A stretch of 19,692 nt of DNA from CAYWLI01 sp964519535 (GCA_964519535.1 CAZFIR010000009.1:1-19692); one strand, 5' to 3'. Shown: positions 1 to 7,541, numbered from the stretch's first letter. Program-made: numbers and translations. The notes: generated from the letters alone by a model not told the origin.

Positions 1-1594
1 CATTCCCCTTGGTCTTGCTCATCTTCTGCCCCTCCATATCCCTCACCAGGGCATGGATGTAGACATCGCGGAAGGGGACCGCACCCATAAATTTGAGCCC
101 CATCATCATCATCCGCGCCACCCAGAAGAAGAGGATATCAAACCCGGTCACCAGGACCGAGGTGGGGTAAAAAAGCTTCAGCTCCTCGGTTGCGTCCGGC
201 CACCCCATGGTGGAGAAGGGCCACAGGGCTGAACTGAACCAGGTGTCCAAGACGTCGGTCTCCTGCCTGAGCTTCGCGGAGCCGCAGTGGGCGCATTTTG
301 TGGGCTCCTCCCTGGCCACGGTCACCTCCTCGCAGTCGTCACAATACCAGGCCGGGATCCGATGCCCCCACCATATCTGACGGGAGATGCACCAGTCGCG
401 GATGTTCTGCATCCAATCAAAATAGGTCCGCTCCCACATGGGGGGGATGATCCTGGTCCGCCCCTCCTGCACGGCCTTGAGAGCGGGTTCGGCCAGGGGC
501 TTGGTCCGGACGAACCACTGCTTGGAGAGGAAGGGCTCCACCATGGTCTTGCAGCGGTAGCAGTGCCCCACGCTGTGGTTGTAGTCCTCTATCTTCAAGA
601 GGGTGCCATCCCGCTGGAAGTCCTCGATGATCCTATCACGGCACTGGAACCGCTCCATACCCTCGTAGGGGCCGGCCTCCGGGGTCATGTGCCCCTCGCC
701 GTCAATAACCGTCACCGCCTCCAGGTTGTGGTGCTGTCCGATCTCAAAGTCATAGGGGTCGTGGGCCGGCGTGATCTTCAAGGCCCCGGAGCCGAATTCA
801 GGATCGACATATGCATCGGCGATGATGGGAATACGCCGGTTCACCACCGGCAGGATGACGAACTTACCGATGGAATTCTTATAGCGTTTATCCTTGGGGT
901 TCACGGCCACTGCCGTATCTCCCATCATGGTCTCGGGACGGGTGGTCACCACCTCGACATGCCCCCCTTCTTCTAAGGGGTAGCGCAGGTGGTAGAGATG
1001 GGCGGGGATCTCGTGGTGGTCAACCTCCAGATCGGAGAGGGCGGTGTGGCACCTCGGGCACCAATTGATGATATAGTCACCGCGGTAGATAAGGCCCTCT
1101 TCGTACAGGCGCACAAAGACCTCCCTGACCGCCTGCGAGAGCCCCTCATCCATAGTAAAGCGCTCCCTGCTCCAGTCACAGGAAGAGCCCAATTTCTTCA
1201 ATTGGTTGATGATCACCCCGCCGTATTTCTCCTTCCATTTCCAGACCCGCTTGATGAACTCCTCTCTGCCCAGTTGATGACGGTCTAACCCTTCGTTGGC
1301 CAACTCCCTCTCCACCACATTCTGGGTGGCGATCCCCGCATGGTCCGTCCCGGGCATCCAGAGGCAGTTATGACCCTTCATCCTCTGAAAGCGCACGAGG
1401 ATGTCCTGCAGGGTATTGTTCAGGGCATGTCCCATGTGGAGGGAACCAGTGATGTTCGGCGGCGGGATGACAATAGAAAAGGGTTCTTTCGGAGAACCAA
1501 GCTCCGCCCGAAAGTACCCTTTCTCGAGCCAAAATTTATACCACTTCTCTTCTACCCTTTTTGGATCATAGACTTTCTCCCACTGCTCGGCCAT
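1..1594 (-). CDS. valS: Valine--tRNA ligase, C-terminal part missing (window edge)
   Basis: Class I aminoacyl-tRNA synthetase that charges tRNA-Val in the cytoplasm and edits mischarged Thr. Visible parts are the N-terminal PPPNITGSLHMGH segment with the HIGH-type motif (HMGH, about residues 53-56), the CP1 editing domain with TTRPETMMGDTAVAVNP, a CYRC/CDDC/CAHC Cys-pair region, the WWGHRIPAWYC block, and the KMSKT signature at about residues 524-528, directly at the window edge. The anticodon-binding and coiled-coil C-terminal domains lie outside. The ATG at 1594 is the only in-frame ATG after an upstream TGA, and GGAGG lies about 16 bases before it, a rather long spacing. The gene begins only 22 bases after the stop of the response regulator, so the two are probably co-transcribed. 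The identification is essentially certain. Confidence 0.97.
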   Translation of the reverse strand, partial: MAEQWEKVYDPKRVEEKWYKFWLEKGYFRAELGSPKEPFSIVIPPPNITGSLHMGHALNNTLQDILVRFQRMKGHNCLWMPGTDHAGIATQNVVERELANEGLDRHQLGREEFIKRVWKWKEKYGGVIINQLKKLGSSCDWSRERFTMDEGLSQAVREVFVRLYEEGLIYRGDYIINWCPRCHTALSDLEVDHHEIPAHLYHLRYPLEEGGHVEVVTTRPETMMGDTAVAVNPKDKRYKNSIGKFVILPVVNRRIPIIADAYVDPEFGSGALKITPAHDPYDFEIGQHHNLEAVTVIDGEGHMTPEAGPYEGMERFQCRDRIIEDFQRDGTLLKIEDYNHSVGHCYRCKTMVEPFLSKQWFVRTKPLAEPALKAVQEGRTRIIPPMWERTYFDWMQNIRDWCISRQIWWGHRIPAWYCDDCEEVTVAREEPTKCAHCGSAKLRQETDVLDTWFSSALWPFSTMGWPDATEELKLFYPTSVLVTGFDILFFWVARMMMMGLKFMGAVPFRDVYIHALVRDMEGQKMSKTKGN

Positions 1595-1616
1595 GATGAT
1601 AGCCTTTCATCCTCCT

Positions 1617-2894
1617 CTACTCCTTTTTCAACCGATCTATCTCCTGGCGCACCAATTCGGGGACCTTTTTTTTGATAATTTTCTCCACAACTTCTTCTAA
1701 CTCATGGCCCACTGCTGAGGTCACCTTCTCTGCCAGGTCTTCTTTCCCCTCCGTCGCGGGAATGTTCAGGTCTTTTTTGGTGTCGATATGTTGCAGATCC
1801 TCCCCTGGCTCGAATACCGGCTCAAAATCTTCCATGAATTTCTCAGCAAACTCCTCCTCCTGTTTTTCGACCTCCTCGTCTTTCGCTTTGGCCAGCCTTT
1901 CGATTTTCTCCAGTTCCGAGGTGCTCTCGTCAAGGATGCTTCCGAGCCTCTCGTTTTTGATCTCCTGACCGGGCTCCTCTATACCCAACTCTCCGAAAAG
2001 ACCGGTCCAGTCGGCATCTTTGGCCTGAGGTTCAAGATCCGAATCATTGAAGGGGAGGTCCAACTCCAACGTGCCGAAATCCTCCTCCTTGAGTGGTACG
2101 GAGAGATCTTCCTTGACTTCCGTCTCCCCTTCCGGCAACCCCGCCTTCAACTCCGCCTCCAGCTCTTCCTCCAACCCCGTTTTTTCCTCGGGAAACTCGG
2201 CCTTTAGCTCTTCTTCCAATTCCCTCAGCGGGGTCTGCAGGAGAAATCCCTCATCCTCTTTCTTCTTTTTTGGAGGAGGCGTTGCCGGGGCGGCGGGTTG
2301 CTCCGCAACATCTAATAGTTCAAATATATCCTCATTCCCTTTTTGTAGTGGAGGAGGTGTCGGTGTTGTGGGGGCCTCCTCGAAGATGTCCGCCAGGTCT
2401 AATATATCTTCAGCCCCCTTCTTTTGGGGTGGCGGTGCGGCGGCGGGCTTGGCGACGATATCAGCCATCTCCATAATCTCTTCAGCCCCCTCACCCGCAG
2501 GCCCTTCTGCCGGAAGGGCACTTCCTCCTTTGGCCAGGGCCTCGCGTACCTTACTGATGGCGGCATTGCCCTCGAAGGGCTTGATGATGAAGCCATCCGC
2601 CCCCACTCGACGGCTCTCATCTTCGTCAAAGTCGTCCAGGATCCCAATGAGCAGCAACACAGGGATATCCTTCAGAGCGGGATCCTTCTTTAAGTCCTCA
2701 CACAGCTCATAGCCGTTCTTTGCAGGCATATTGATGTCTGCGATAATCACATTGGGCCTTTCCGTCCTCACCTTGGCCCATGCCTCTTCTCCGTTGTTGA
2801 CGAAACTGAGGGTGAACTCCGCAGGAGGAAAGGTCCTCTCGAAGACCTTTTGAATGGTGGTGCTGTCATCGGCGATAAGGAGTTTTACAGGCAC
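1617..2894 (-). CDS. Response regulator with N-terminal REC domain and long repetitive acidic/proline tail
   Basis: Single-domain receiver (about residues 1-120) with the acidic pair D9/D10, phospho-acceptor D53 in IIADINMP and Lys105 in IIKPFEG. The usual switch Thr/Ser position reads LLLIGILDD, so it appears substituted. No DNA-binding or enzymatic output domain follows. Instead there are three imperfect copies of a unit like AEDILDLADIFEE separated by Ala/Pro-rich linkers (about residues 135-210), then Glu/Lys-rich repeats of the LEEELEAELKAGLPE type, and a C-terminal amphipathic helix ending VRQEIDRLKKE. Such tails are known on deltaproteobacterial receiver proteins and probably bind partners. 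The start is GTG with AAGGGG eight bases upstream. It lies just upstream of valS and likely shares its promoter. Output and sensor kinase are unknown. Confidence 0.88.
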   Translation of the reverse strand: MPVKLLIADDSTTIQKVFERTFPPAEFTLSFVNNGEEAWAKVRTERPNVIIADINMPAKNGYELCEDLKKDPALKDIPVLLLIGILDDFDEDESRRVGADGFIIKPFEGNAAISKVREALAKGGSALPAEGPAGEGAEEIMEMADIVAKPAAAPPPQKKGAEDILDLADIFEEAPTTPTPPPLQKGNEDIFELLDVAEQPAAPATPPPKKKKEDEGFLLQTPLRELEEELKAEFPEEKTGLEEELEAELKAGLPEGETEVKEDLSVPLKEEDFGTLELDLPFNDSDLEPQAKDADWTGLFGELGIEEPGQEIKNERLGSILDESTSELEKIERLAKAKDEEVEKQEEEFAEKFMEDFEPVFEPGEDLQHIDTKKDLNIPATEGKEDLAEKVTSAVGHELEEVVEKIIKKKVPELVRQEIDRLKKE

Positions 2895-2965
2895 TATTTA
2901 CCCCTTATGTGATCAGACTCTTCTTGGTTTCATTACAAACAGTCTTTGCATACCATGTGCAGAAA

Positions 2966-2995
2966 AGTTTAACATATAATAATTATTATTGTCAA
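2966..2995 (-). promoter_or_regulatory. Sigma70-like promoter for the response regulator-valS unit
   Basis: Reading the minus strand, a perfect -35 hexamer TTGACA (2995-2990) is followed after 18 bases by TAAACT (2971-2966), a 4/6 match to the -10 consensus. The spacer is a strongly AT-rich run of TAATAATTATTATATG type. Transcription would begin near 2959, giving a leader of about 65 bases before the GTG at 2894. The rest of the 2895-3178 gap shows no gene. Confidence 0.55.
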
Positions 2996-3178
2996 GTATC
3001 CGTCCTGAGTGGTTCACAGGGGATTATGAGATCGCGGATTACCGCCTTTCTGAGGCCCATTGAATTGAGGCGACGAAGGGGGCTGCACTCTTTTTTTGAC
3101 CCGGAAGGATAATATTATCGCTTTCTCCCAGATTGATCAGACGTTACCGATGATATATTCTGTCCACTACAGTATTAT

Positions 3179-4405
3179 CTAGAGATAGCGGCCGTATTTA
3201 AGGGTATTTTTGTTGATACTTATCTTGAGGTGCTCCTGGATTATATCGTGTCCCATGGCCCCGAAGGGAAGGTATACCAACTGGGATTTTGTGATGGCGA
3301 AGTTGATTTGTGGCAGCAGGGGATAGAATTTCCTTTTGGTCATCACTGCGCTGGCCAGGGTGGTTTTTAAGCTCTGAGCGCCCTCGCTTCGAGATAGCGT
3401 AACCGGATAGAGATTCTTTTTGGGGAGATTCTCCTTTATTGCAAAATCCTTCTGAAGGATGGTCATCTGTCCGGCCAGGCGCAAAAAGACTTTGGGTCGA
3501 ATTTTGAAGGCCGGGATCCAGAATGCCAAATCCTGATTCTCCCACCTGCCCTGCATAACTACGGGCCGTTTTGTGATACGGATCATATCGGCATAGGTGT
3601 TGATACCCATTTCTTCATCCCGTGCGGTTATCTTCCAAAAGGGCACATAGCTCAGTTCTTTCCCTTGGCCGGGTACGGTCCCGCATTCCACCTGGGCAAA
3701 TGTGCCTTCAGAGGCCTCCCAGGCCGTGTCGCAATTACTGCAGGTCAAGACCACGCTGTCCCTTTCGCCATCGAGATTCCAGCCGCACTGGGGGCATATG
3801 GTGGCTATAAAGGTGATATTCCACGCGGGATTCGCGTCTCCAGCCGGGGAGAAGATGTCTTCGCCATTGGGCAGCTTGGCGATGGGTCTGTTTATAACCG
3901 CATCACAAATCCTATTATCGTCCACAAAGAGGGGCAGGTAGATCAGGCTGAAGGCCTCTCCGACATAGGCTTGGTGGAAGAGCTTGCCGCGCGAATAAAT
4001 AGACATGTGCTTGTCCACGATGGTTACTACATCAGAAGGGCCAAGTGTGCACTTCAGAAAGGTACCCTGCACGTCCGGAGTGACAAATTTCATCTTCATG
4101 GCCTGGGGTCTGAGTCCCAGCGAAATGGGTAGTTGCTCATAGGCCGTACCCTGATGGGTGATGTCCACAATGCTGTGATCGATAGATGCGCCCTTGCAGA
4201 GATATACTTCGCCTTTAAAGCGCATATACGGCACGTAGATGATCGCTTGATTGAGTGCCTTGTGGGGTAAGAGAAGGCGGAAATAGTCACGAGCAAAGAG
4301 ATAGTTTTTGACATTACAAAAGGGGCAGAGGATCAGATGGTCAGTTTCATCCAGTTCGACAGGCGCACCGCACTGGGGACACTCCTGCTCAATGGTGAAG
4401 GCCAT
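3179..4405 (-). CDS. Double zinc-ribbon protein, partner of the SPFH protein (YdjG-like)
   Basis: A 408-residue soluble protein with two four-cysteine zinc ribbons: C9-x2-C12 with C27-x2-C30 at the N-terminus, and C204-x2-C207 with C222-x2-C225 in the middle. Each ribbon precedes a beta-rich segment containing aromatic motifs (IIYVPYMRFKGEVY and LSYVPFWKITAR), so the protein looks like an internal duplication of ribbon plus domain. This resembles TFIIB-type zinc-ribbon proteins of the Bacillus YdjG kind, which are encoded next to SPFH protein YdjI. Here the ATG follows directly on the TAG of the SPFH gene with no spacer, which predicts translational coupling and a shared complex. No catalytic residues are evident, and the molecular role is unknown. 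No other ORF overlaps its downstream end. Confidence 0.82.
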   Translation of the reverse strand: MAFTIEQECPQCGAPVELDETDHLILCPFCNVKNYLFARDYFRLLLPHKALNQAIIYVPYMRFKGEVYLCKGASIDHSIVDITHQGTAYEQLPISLGLRPQAMKMKFVTPDVQGTFLKCTLGPSDVVTIVDKHMSIYSRGKLFHQAYVGEAFSLIYLPLFVDDNRICDAVINRPIAKLPNGEDIFSPAGDANPAWNITFIATICPQCGWNLDGERDSVVLTCSNCDTAWEASEGTFAQVECGTVPGQGKELSYVPFWKITARDEEMGINTYADMIRITKRPVVMQGRWENQDLAFWIPAFKIRPKVFLRLAGQMTILQKDFAIKENLPKKNLYPVTLSRSEGAQSLKTTLASAVMTKRKFYPLLPQINFAITKSQLVYLPFGAMGHDIIQEHLKISINKNTLKYGRYL

Positions 4406-5539
4406 CTATCCTAATTTCTCTCCGCACTGATTGCAGAAGCTGGCGTTGGGCAAGTTTTCTGCCTTACAGTGAGGACAGACTGGAGTTGCCGGTTTCGTAT
4501 CCGCCGGGTTTCCGCACTTGGGACAAAATTTGGCGTTCGGCGGCAGGTTTTTGCCGCACGTGGTGCATTGATGAAAAACTATCTGCTGGTGACCGCAGTG
4601 GGGACAGAATGCGGCGTCTGCAGGGACCGGATTTTTGCAGTCAGGGCAGTTGGCAGCGTGCTGAGGTGCCGGGCCGGTACCACCCCCGGTCTGGGGTCTC
4701 AACGCCTCGGCAAACATGGCCGGCATCATGAGCCCCATGCCCATACCCATACCCGAGCCGGCTGCGGCGGTCGACGCAGCGGCCTTTTCCATGGCCATGG
4801 CTGCCTTCATCTTGATCAACTTGTCCAGATCCTGCAGCACACTGAGGCGGCTCTGATCATCAATGGCCTGTTGTACCTCGGGCGGGGGAGTGATGGAGGT
4901 AATATAGAGGTGTTCCAGCCCGATGCCGAAGCGACTGAAGTCTGCTTGCAGCCGTTTTTGCAGACCTTCGGAGAGTTCGTCATACCTGCCCGGGAGGTTG
5001 AAGAGGCTGTCCAAGTGCTCGCCCAGATGGTCATTGAAGCGCGAGACGATGACCCGTTTGAGATATTCATCAACTTCCTCAGTGGTGAATATCCCCATGG
5101 TCCCCACGAGGGTGTTGATAAACAGCACCGGCTGAACCACCTGAATGTTGAATACGCCGTGGGCTCGCAGGCGAATCAGGCCAAGGTCCGTGTCCTTGAA
5201 GGCAACCGGGTCCCTGGTGCCCCACTTGAGGTTGGGGAAGACCTTCATGTTGACGATATATATCTCGGCGCGCAGTGGGCTGGTCATGGCCCACGGTATG
5301 GCCAAGATCTTGGTCAGAACCGGAATATTGGCCGTCGTCAGGGTGTGTCGGCCGGGGGCGAAGGCGTCGCCGGCCTTACCTTTGTAGAACAAGACAGCGG
5401 CCTGGCTCTCCCTGACGATGAGCTGCGCACCCAATTTGATTTCGCCTGAACCTTCTTCCGGTATCCGGTGCACCAGTTCCTGCCCGGTTTCATCAAACCA
5501 TTCTATGACCTCCAAAAAGACAACATTATCTTTGCCCAT
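4406..5539 (-). CDS. SPFH (band 7) protein with three C-terminal zinc ribbons, YdjI/virion-core-like
   Basis: The N-terminal two thirds (about residues 5-245) is an SPFH domain of the bacterial YdjI type, recognisable from IEWFDETGQELVHRIPEE, the KLGAQLIVRESQAAVLF segment, LKWGTRDPVAF and a helical segment ending ITPPPEVQQAIDDQSR. A Gly/Met-rich linker (GSGMGMGMGLMMPAMF, about 261-276) follows. Three treble-clef-like ribbons come last: C298/C301/C312/C315, C325/C328/C339/C342 and C355/C358/C369/C372. There is no N-terminal membrane helix, so membrane association would be peripheral. SPFH proteins oligomerise into membrane scaffolds, and this subgroup is linked with envelope stress (PspA-type) systems in Bacillus. 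The start ATG has GGAGG seven bases upstream. It is the first gene of a two-gene operon with the zinc-ribbon protein. Confidence 0.88.
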   Translation of the reverse strand: MGKDNVVFLEVIEWFDETGQELVHRIPEEGSGEIKLGAQLIVRESQAAVLFYKGKAGDAFAPGRHTLTTANIPVLTKILAIPWAMTSPLRAEIYIVNMKVFPNLKWGTRDPVAFKDTDLGLIRLRAHGVFNIQVVQPVLFINTLVGTMGIFTTEEVDEYLKRVIVSRFNDHLGEHLDSLFNLPGRYDELSEGLQKRLQADFSRFGIGLEHLYITSITPPPEVQQAIDDQSRLSVLQDLDKLIKMKAAMAMEKAAASTAAAGSGMGMGMGLMMPAMFAEALRPQTGGGTGPAPQHAANCPDCKNPVPADAAFCPHCGHQQIVFHQCTTCGKNLPPNAKFCPKCGNPADTKPATPVCPHCKAENLPNASFCNQCGEKLG

Positions 5540-5649
5540 GTATACCTCCTTTCACGAATGAGGCATTCCTCAATCACGGCGGATAACGATTTCCCACAAG
5601 GTAGGGCATCCCTCAACGGTGCCTCTCTGATTCAAGATCTCCGCTCAAG

Positions 5650-5678
5650 AGTGTATCGGATTCTCCTCTGCTGGTCAA
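5650..5678 (-). promoter_or_regulatory. Sigma70-like promoter for the SPFH-zinc-ribbon operon
   Basis: On the minus strand TTGACC (5678-5673, 5/6 match) is followed by a 17-base spacer and TACACT (5655-5650, 4/6 match). Transcription would start near 5643, about 100 bases before the ATG at 5539. The leader contains a short hairpin, TGAGG-loop-CCTCA, at about 5557-5570, which might influence translation. Confidence 0.5.
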
Positions 5679-5758
5679 CTAGGTTAGCTTATAGAAAATA
5701 TACCGTGAGCAAGAGAGGCGCGATGCAACCGTCATATTTTTGTAGGACCTCTATTACC

Positions 5759-5821
5759 TCAAAGGAATCGTGGTGTTAAGGATGGGAAAAAGAATTGGCG
5801 GATTCTTTTATGCATAGCCAT
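5759..5821 (-). pseudogene. Possible relic of a signal peptidase I N-terminus (20 codons)
   Basis: In the 320-base gap between the SPFH gene and msrA, the minus strand encodes a short open stretch ATG...TGA whose residues read IRQFFFPSLTPRFL. From memory this resembles the N-terminal segment that precedes the membrane helix in some deltaproteobacterial S26-type signal peptidases. A hydrophobic stretch (IAPLLLTVYFL) follows in another frame about 50 bases downstream. No ribosome binding site is visible. It could be a decayed fragment or chance similarity. The rest of the gap holds the SPFH promoter and leader. Confidence 0.2.
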
Positions 5822-5860
5822 AGAGATCACGCTTGCCTATTGATGCACGCCCAAGGGAGA

Positions 5861-6658
5861 TTATCGTTGTGGTCCACCCCTCTGTGACTGCCATATTTCC
5901 AGCAGCTTTTTATTGCCTGCCGGAGAGAGGCCAAAGGTGCTGATCTCTCCCGTGAGGTCTGCGAGCGAGCCATAGCTGCTGAGATAACCATTGACGCGCG
6001 CTGCGGCCGTGGAATTGATAAAATCTCGGGCGGCGGGATAGATGGCGCTGAACTCCCTCAGGAGCTCCGGTGTTTGCTGCAGATAGTACTTCTGATGATA
6101 TTCCTCTGCCAGATAGAACGAAGCAAAAGGGACGATTTCGGTGGTAATCGTGCCTTTTGCCCTGGCTGCCGCACGGTCTCTCGTTTCGAGTGCCAGCCGC
6201 TTCTGCTCATCGTTATGGATAAATATCGTTGACATGTACTGTCGCTTCAAAGCTGACCTTGTCGGATTGTGATTGGCCCAAAAGATTGCCAATAGTTCCT
6301 TGTAGGAGATACGGGCGGGATCGTAGTCGATCTGGATCGTCTCGGCGTGATCGCCCAGGTTGTAATATGAAGGGTCCTTCGTCGTCCCCCCCGCGTAACC
6401 GACGCGGGTTCTCATAACACCCGGAATGAGCCCGAACCGGGCATCTGGACCCCAGAATCACCCCATCGCAAATGTTGCTGTCTCTGTTGCAGTCGGTGCT
6501 GCGACGTCTATGGAGGGTGTGGTACGATCAGGTACCTGTGCTACTTTCATTGTATTCCTGCCCTTTATTGTCTCGAATTCTGATTGCCCTGTAGCGAGAA
6601 AAATTGCTGCAAACATGAAGATGCTCGGCACGGCAAGAAGATTAATTACCATATGCAT
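5861..6658 (-). CDS. msrA: Peptide methionine sulfoxide reductase MsrA, selenocysteine-containing (in-frame UGA at 6460-6458), exported
   Basis: MsrA reduces methionine-S-sulfoxide in proteins. The reading frame 5861-6415 begins at VGYAGG and carries family residues GDHAE (Glu106) and EEYHQKYY (about 185-192), but lacks the catalytic GCFWG motif. Reading upstream in the same frame gives FWGPDARFGLIPGV, then a single TGA, then ATFAMG and an open N-terminus. The product reads ATFAMG-U-FWGP, with UGA exactly at the nucleophilic Cys (residue 67). Sec-MsrA is an established selenoprotein form in bacteria and algae. The 265-residue product has no Cys at all, so no resolving Cys. The N-terminus has a hydrophobic segment (VINLLAVPSIFMFAAIFLATG), pointing to export or a membrane anchor. 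I chose ATG 6658 because GAGGGGGG sits about eight bases upstream; GTG 6667 and ATG 6652 are alternatives. The alternative reading is a Cys-to-stop pseudogene. Confidence 0.85.
6417..6460 (-). promoter_or_regulatory. Candidate bacterial SECIS element inside msrA
   Basis: Immediately 3' of the in-frame UGA (6460-6458) the mRNA can fold into GCCCG-GUU-CGGGC (6442-6430), a perfect five-pair GC stem whose loop starts with G, 20 bases after the UGA. Further pairing of UCUGG (6456-6452) with CCGGG (6424-6420) can form a lower stem with wobble pairs. Distance and loop G agree with the loose bacterial SECIS rules for SelB recruitment. The model is simple, so chance occurrence in GC-rich coding DNA is possible. 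Confidence 0.55.
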
Positions 6659-6753
6659 CTGCGGCACCCCCCTCTGTTTCTCAGGAGTTTAGTTGACTCG
6701 TCGCATCCCTCATCAAACGTGCTTTGGCTACCGCAAGCCTTCCTCGCAGGCAT
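6646..6753 (-). CDS. Possible 35-residue Cys-rich peptide upstream of msrA
   Basis: A short ORF with an unusually good ribosome site (GGAGGAGGAA, about eight bases before ATG 6753). It overlaps the msrA start by 13 bases, so translation could be coupled. The peptide is basic and has four Cys (ACGS, EGCDE, GGCRRCIW). I recognise no family. It could be a leader peptide for msrA, or the strong Shine-Dalgarno could be a chance purine run. Confidence 0.3.
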   Translation of the reverse strand: MPARKACGSQSTFDEGCDESTKLLRNRGGCRRCIW

Positions 6754-6776
6754 AGCAAATATTCCTCCTCCTCTTT

Positions 6777-6956
6777 TTACAAACTTACGAAATCGTCGTT
6801 AGAGGACCTATAGATAAAGATAGGGTCGCGATGTAAAAAGTCAAGTTGTCGCTTGAGATGCGCCCGGATCTTTTTATAGGTTTTGTCGGTGGGAATTGAT
6901 GTGGTTGGTTCTTCTGCTCTCAAGAAGGACCTCAGGGCATCTACGGGCCTTCTCAC
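6777..6956 (-). CDS. Possible 59-residue hypothetical protein
   Basis: An open frame from GTG 6956 to TAA 6777 with protein-like composition: RRPVDALRSFLRAEEP, then a basic helix KTYKKIRAHLKRQLDFLH, then DPIFIYRSSNDD. The codons look like those of neighbouring genes. The start is weakly supported, because the nearest GGAG is about 26 bases away and an in-frame TAG lies just before it. It ends shortly before the Shine-Dalgarno run of the next small ORF. No family is recognised. It could be a genuine small protein or the tail of a decayed gene. Confidence 0.33.
   Translation of the reverse strand: MRRPVDALRSFLRAEEPTTSIPTDKTYKKIRAHLKRQLDFLHRDPIFIYRSSNDDFVSL
6817..6844 (-). promoter_or_regulatory. 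Weak candidate promoter for msrA
   Basis: TTGACT (6844-6839) and TATCTT (6822-6817) are separated by 16 bases on the minus strand, a reasonable sigma70-like pair. A start near 6810 would transcribe the 35-residue ORF and msrA. The site lies inside the possible 59-residue ORF, so the two calls weaken each other. Confidence 0.25.
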
Positions 6957-7013
6957 GATGTATAATCGGATCTATATTTTTTCTCCACTGTCACACGGTG
7001 GCGATATTCTCCT

Positions 7014-7418
7014 TTAGGGCTCGCTCCCATTTTTCTCCATATGCCAAGAATCGATAAATGTTTGAATCGAATCTTTTATGGATTCAGGGGCATCGCGAAA
7101 CTCGCAGCCGAATCCAACGAATTCTAATGATGGATTGTCCAGAATCCACTTAATTTGTGCCTCAACATTGTTGAGAAACTCGAGATCTTTTATTCCCTTG
7201 ACCTCGGTAAGGATTATATAATCTCCTATGCGTATCCTCTTCCCCCGATCTTTACTGAGGGCTAAAGCTAAACCACCTTCGCTTAAGTTGATAACATTGG
7301 CCGTTAATAAATCTAACTCCGTGCGAAGGTTTGTAATGATAAACTTGCCTGTGATCCCATCTTCAATCGAGAAAAAAATGCGTTGAAAGCTTCTTCTCTC
7401 TTTTTTTGCGTCAACCAT
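7014..7418 (-). CDS. PilZ domain protein (cyclic di-GMP binding)
   Basis: A 134-residue single-domain protein. The c-di-GMP signature is present as RxxxR (R9-SFQ-R13, just after an ERR run) and NxSxxG (N44, S46, G49 in NLSEGG), followed by the beta-barrel with the conserved VGFGCEF element near the C-terminus. Such stand-alone PilZ proteins act as c-di-GMP receptors affecting motility, exopolysaccharide or secretion; the partner is not evident from the neighbours. ATG 7418 has only a weak upstream purine stretch (TGGCGG). The gene probably forms its own unit behind the promoter near 7541. Confidence 0.88.
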   Translation of the reverse strand: MVDAKKERRSFQRIFFSIEDGITGKFIITNLRTELDLLTANVINLSEGGLALALSKDRGKRIRIGDYIILTEVKGIKDLEFLNNVEAQIKWILDNPSLEFVGFGCEFRDAPESIKDSIQTFIDSWHMEKNGSEP

Positions 7419-7514
7419 AGGCCGCCAACTATCTCATTATTGCCCTGTTATGTTGGGTTGCGATGGGGCCAATCTTGGAGATATCTGTGTTACGTGCCTA
7501 ATGCATGAGCCAAG

Positions 7515-7541
7515 CTTATAGTTTTTTCTCCTTTCCGTCAA
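7515..7541 (-). promoter_or_regulatory. Candidate promoter of the PilZ gene
   Basis: TTGACG (7541-7536) and TATAAG (7520-7515) are each 5/6 matches on the minus strand. The 15-base spacer is shorter than usual. The predicted leader is about 90 bases. A purine run AAAGGAGAAAAAA fills the spacer. Confidence 0.35.

Noticed and set aside
287..976. Plus-strand open frame opposite valS
   Set aside because: Pro/His/Gly-rich antisense shadow of a well-conserved synthetase gene.
4469..5449. Plus-strand open frame of 326 codons opposite the SPFH gene
   Set aside because: It is antisense to a recognised domain with three zinc ribbons; no ribosome site or family is visible.
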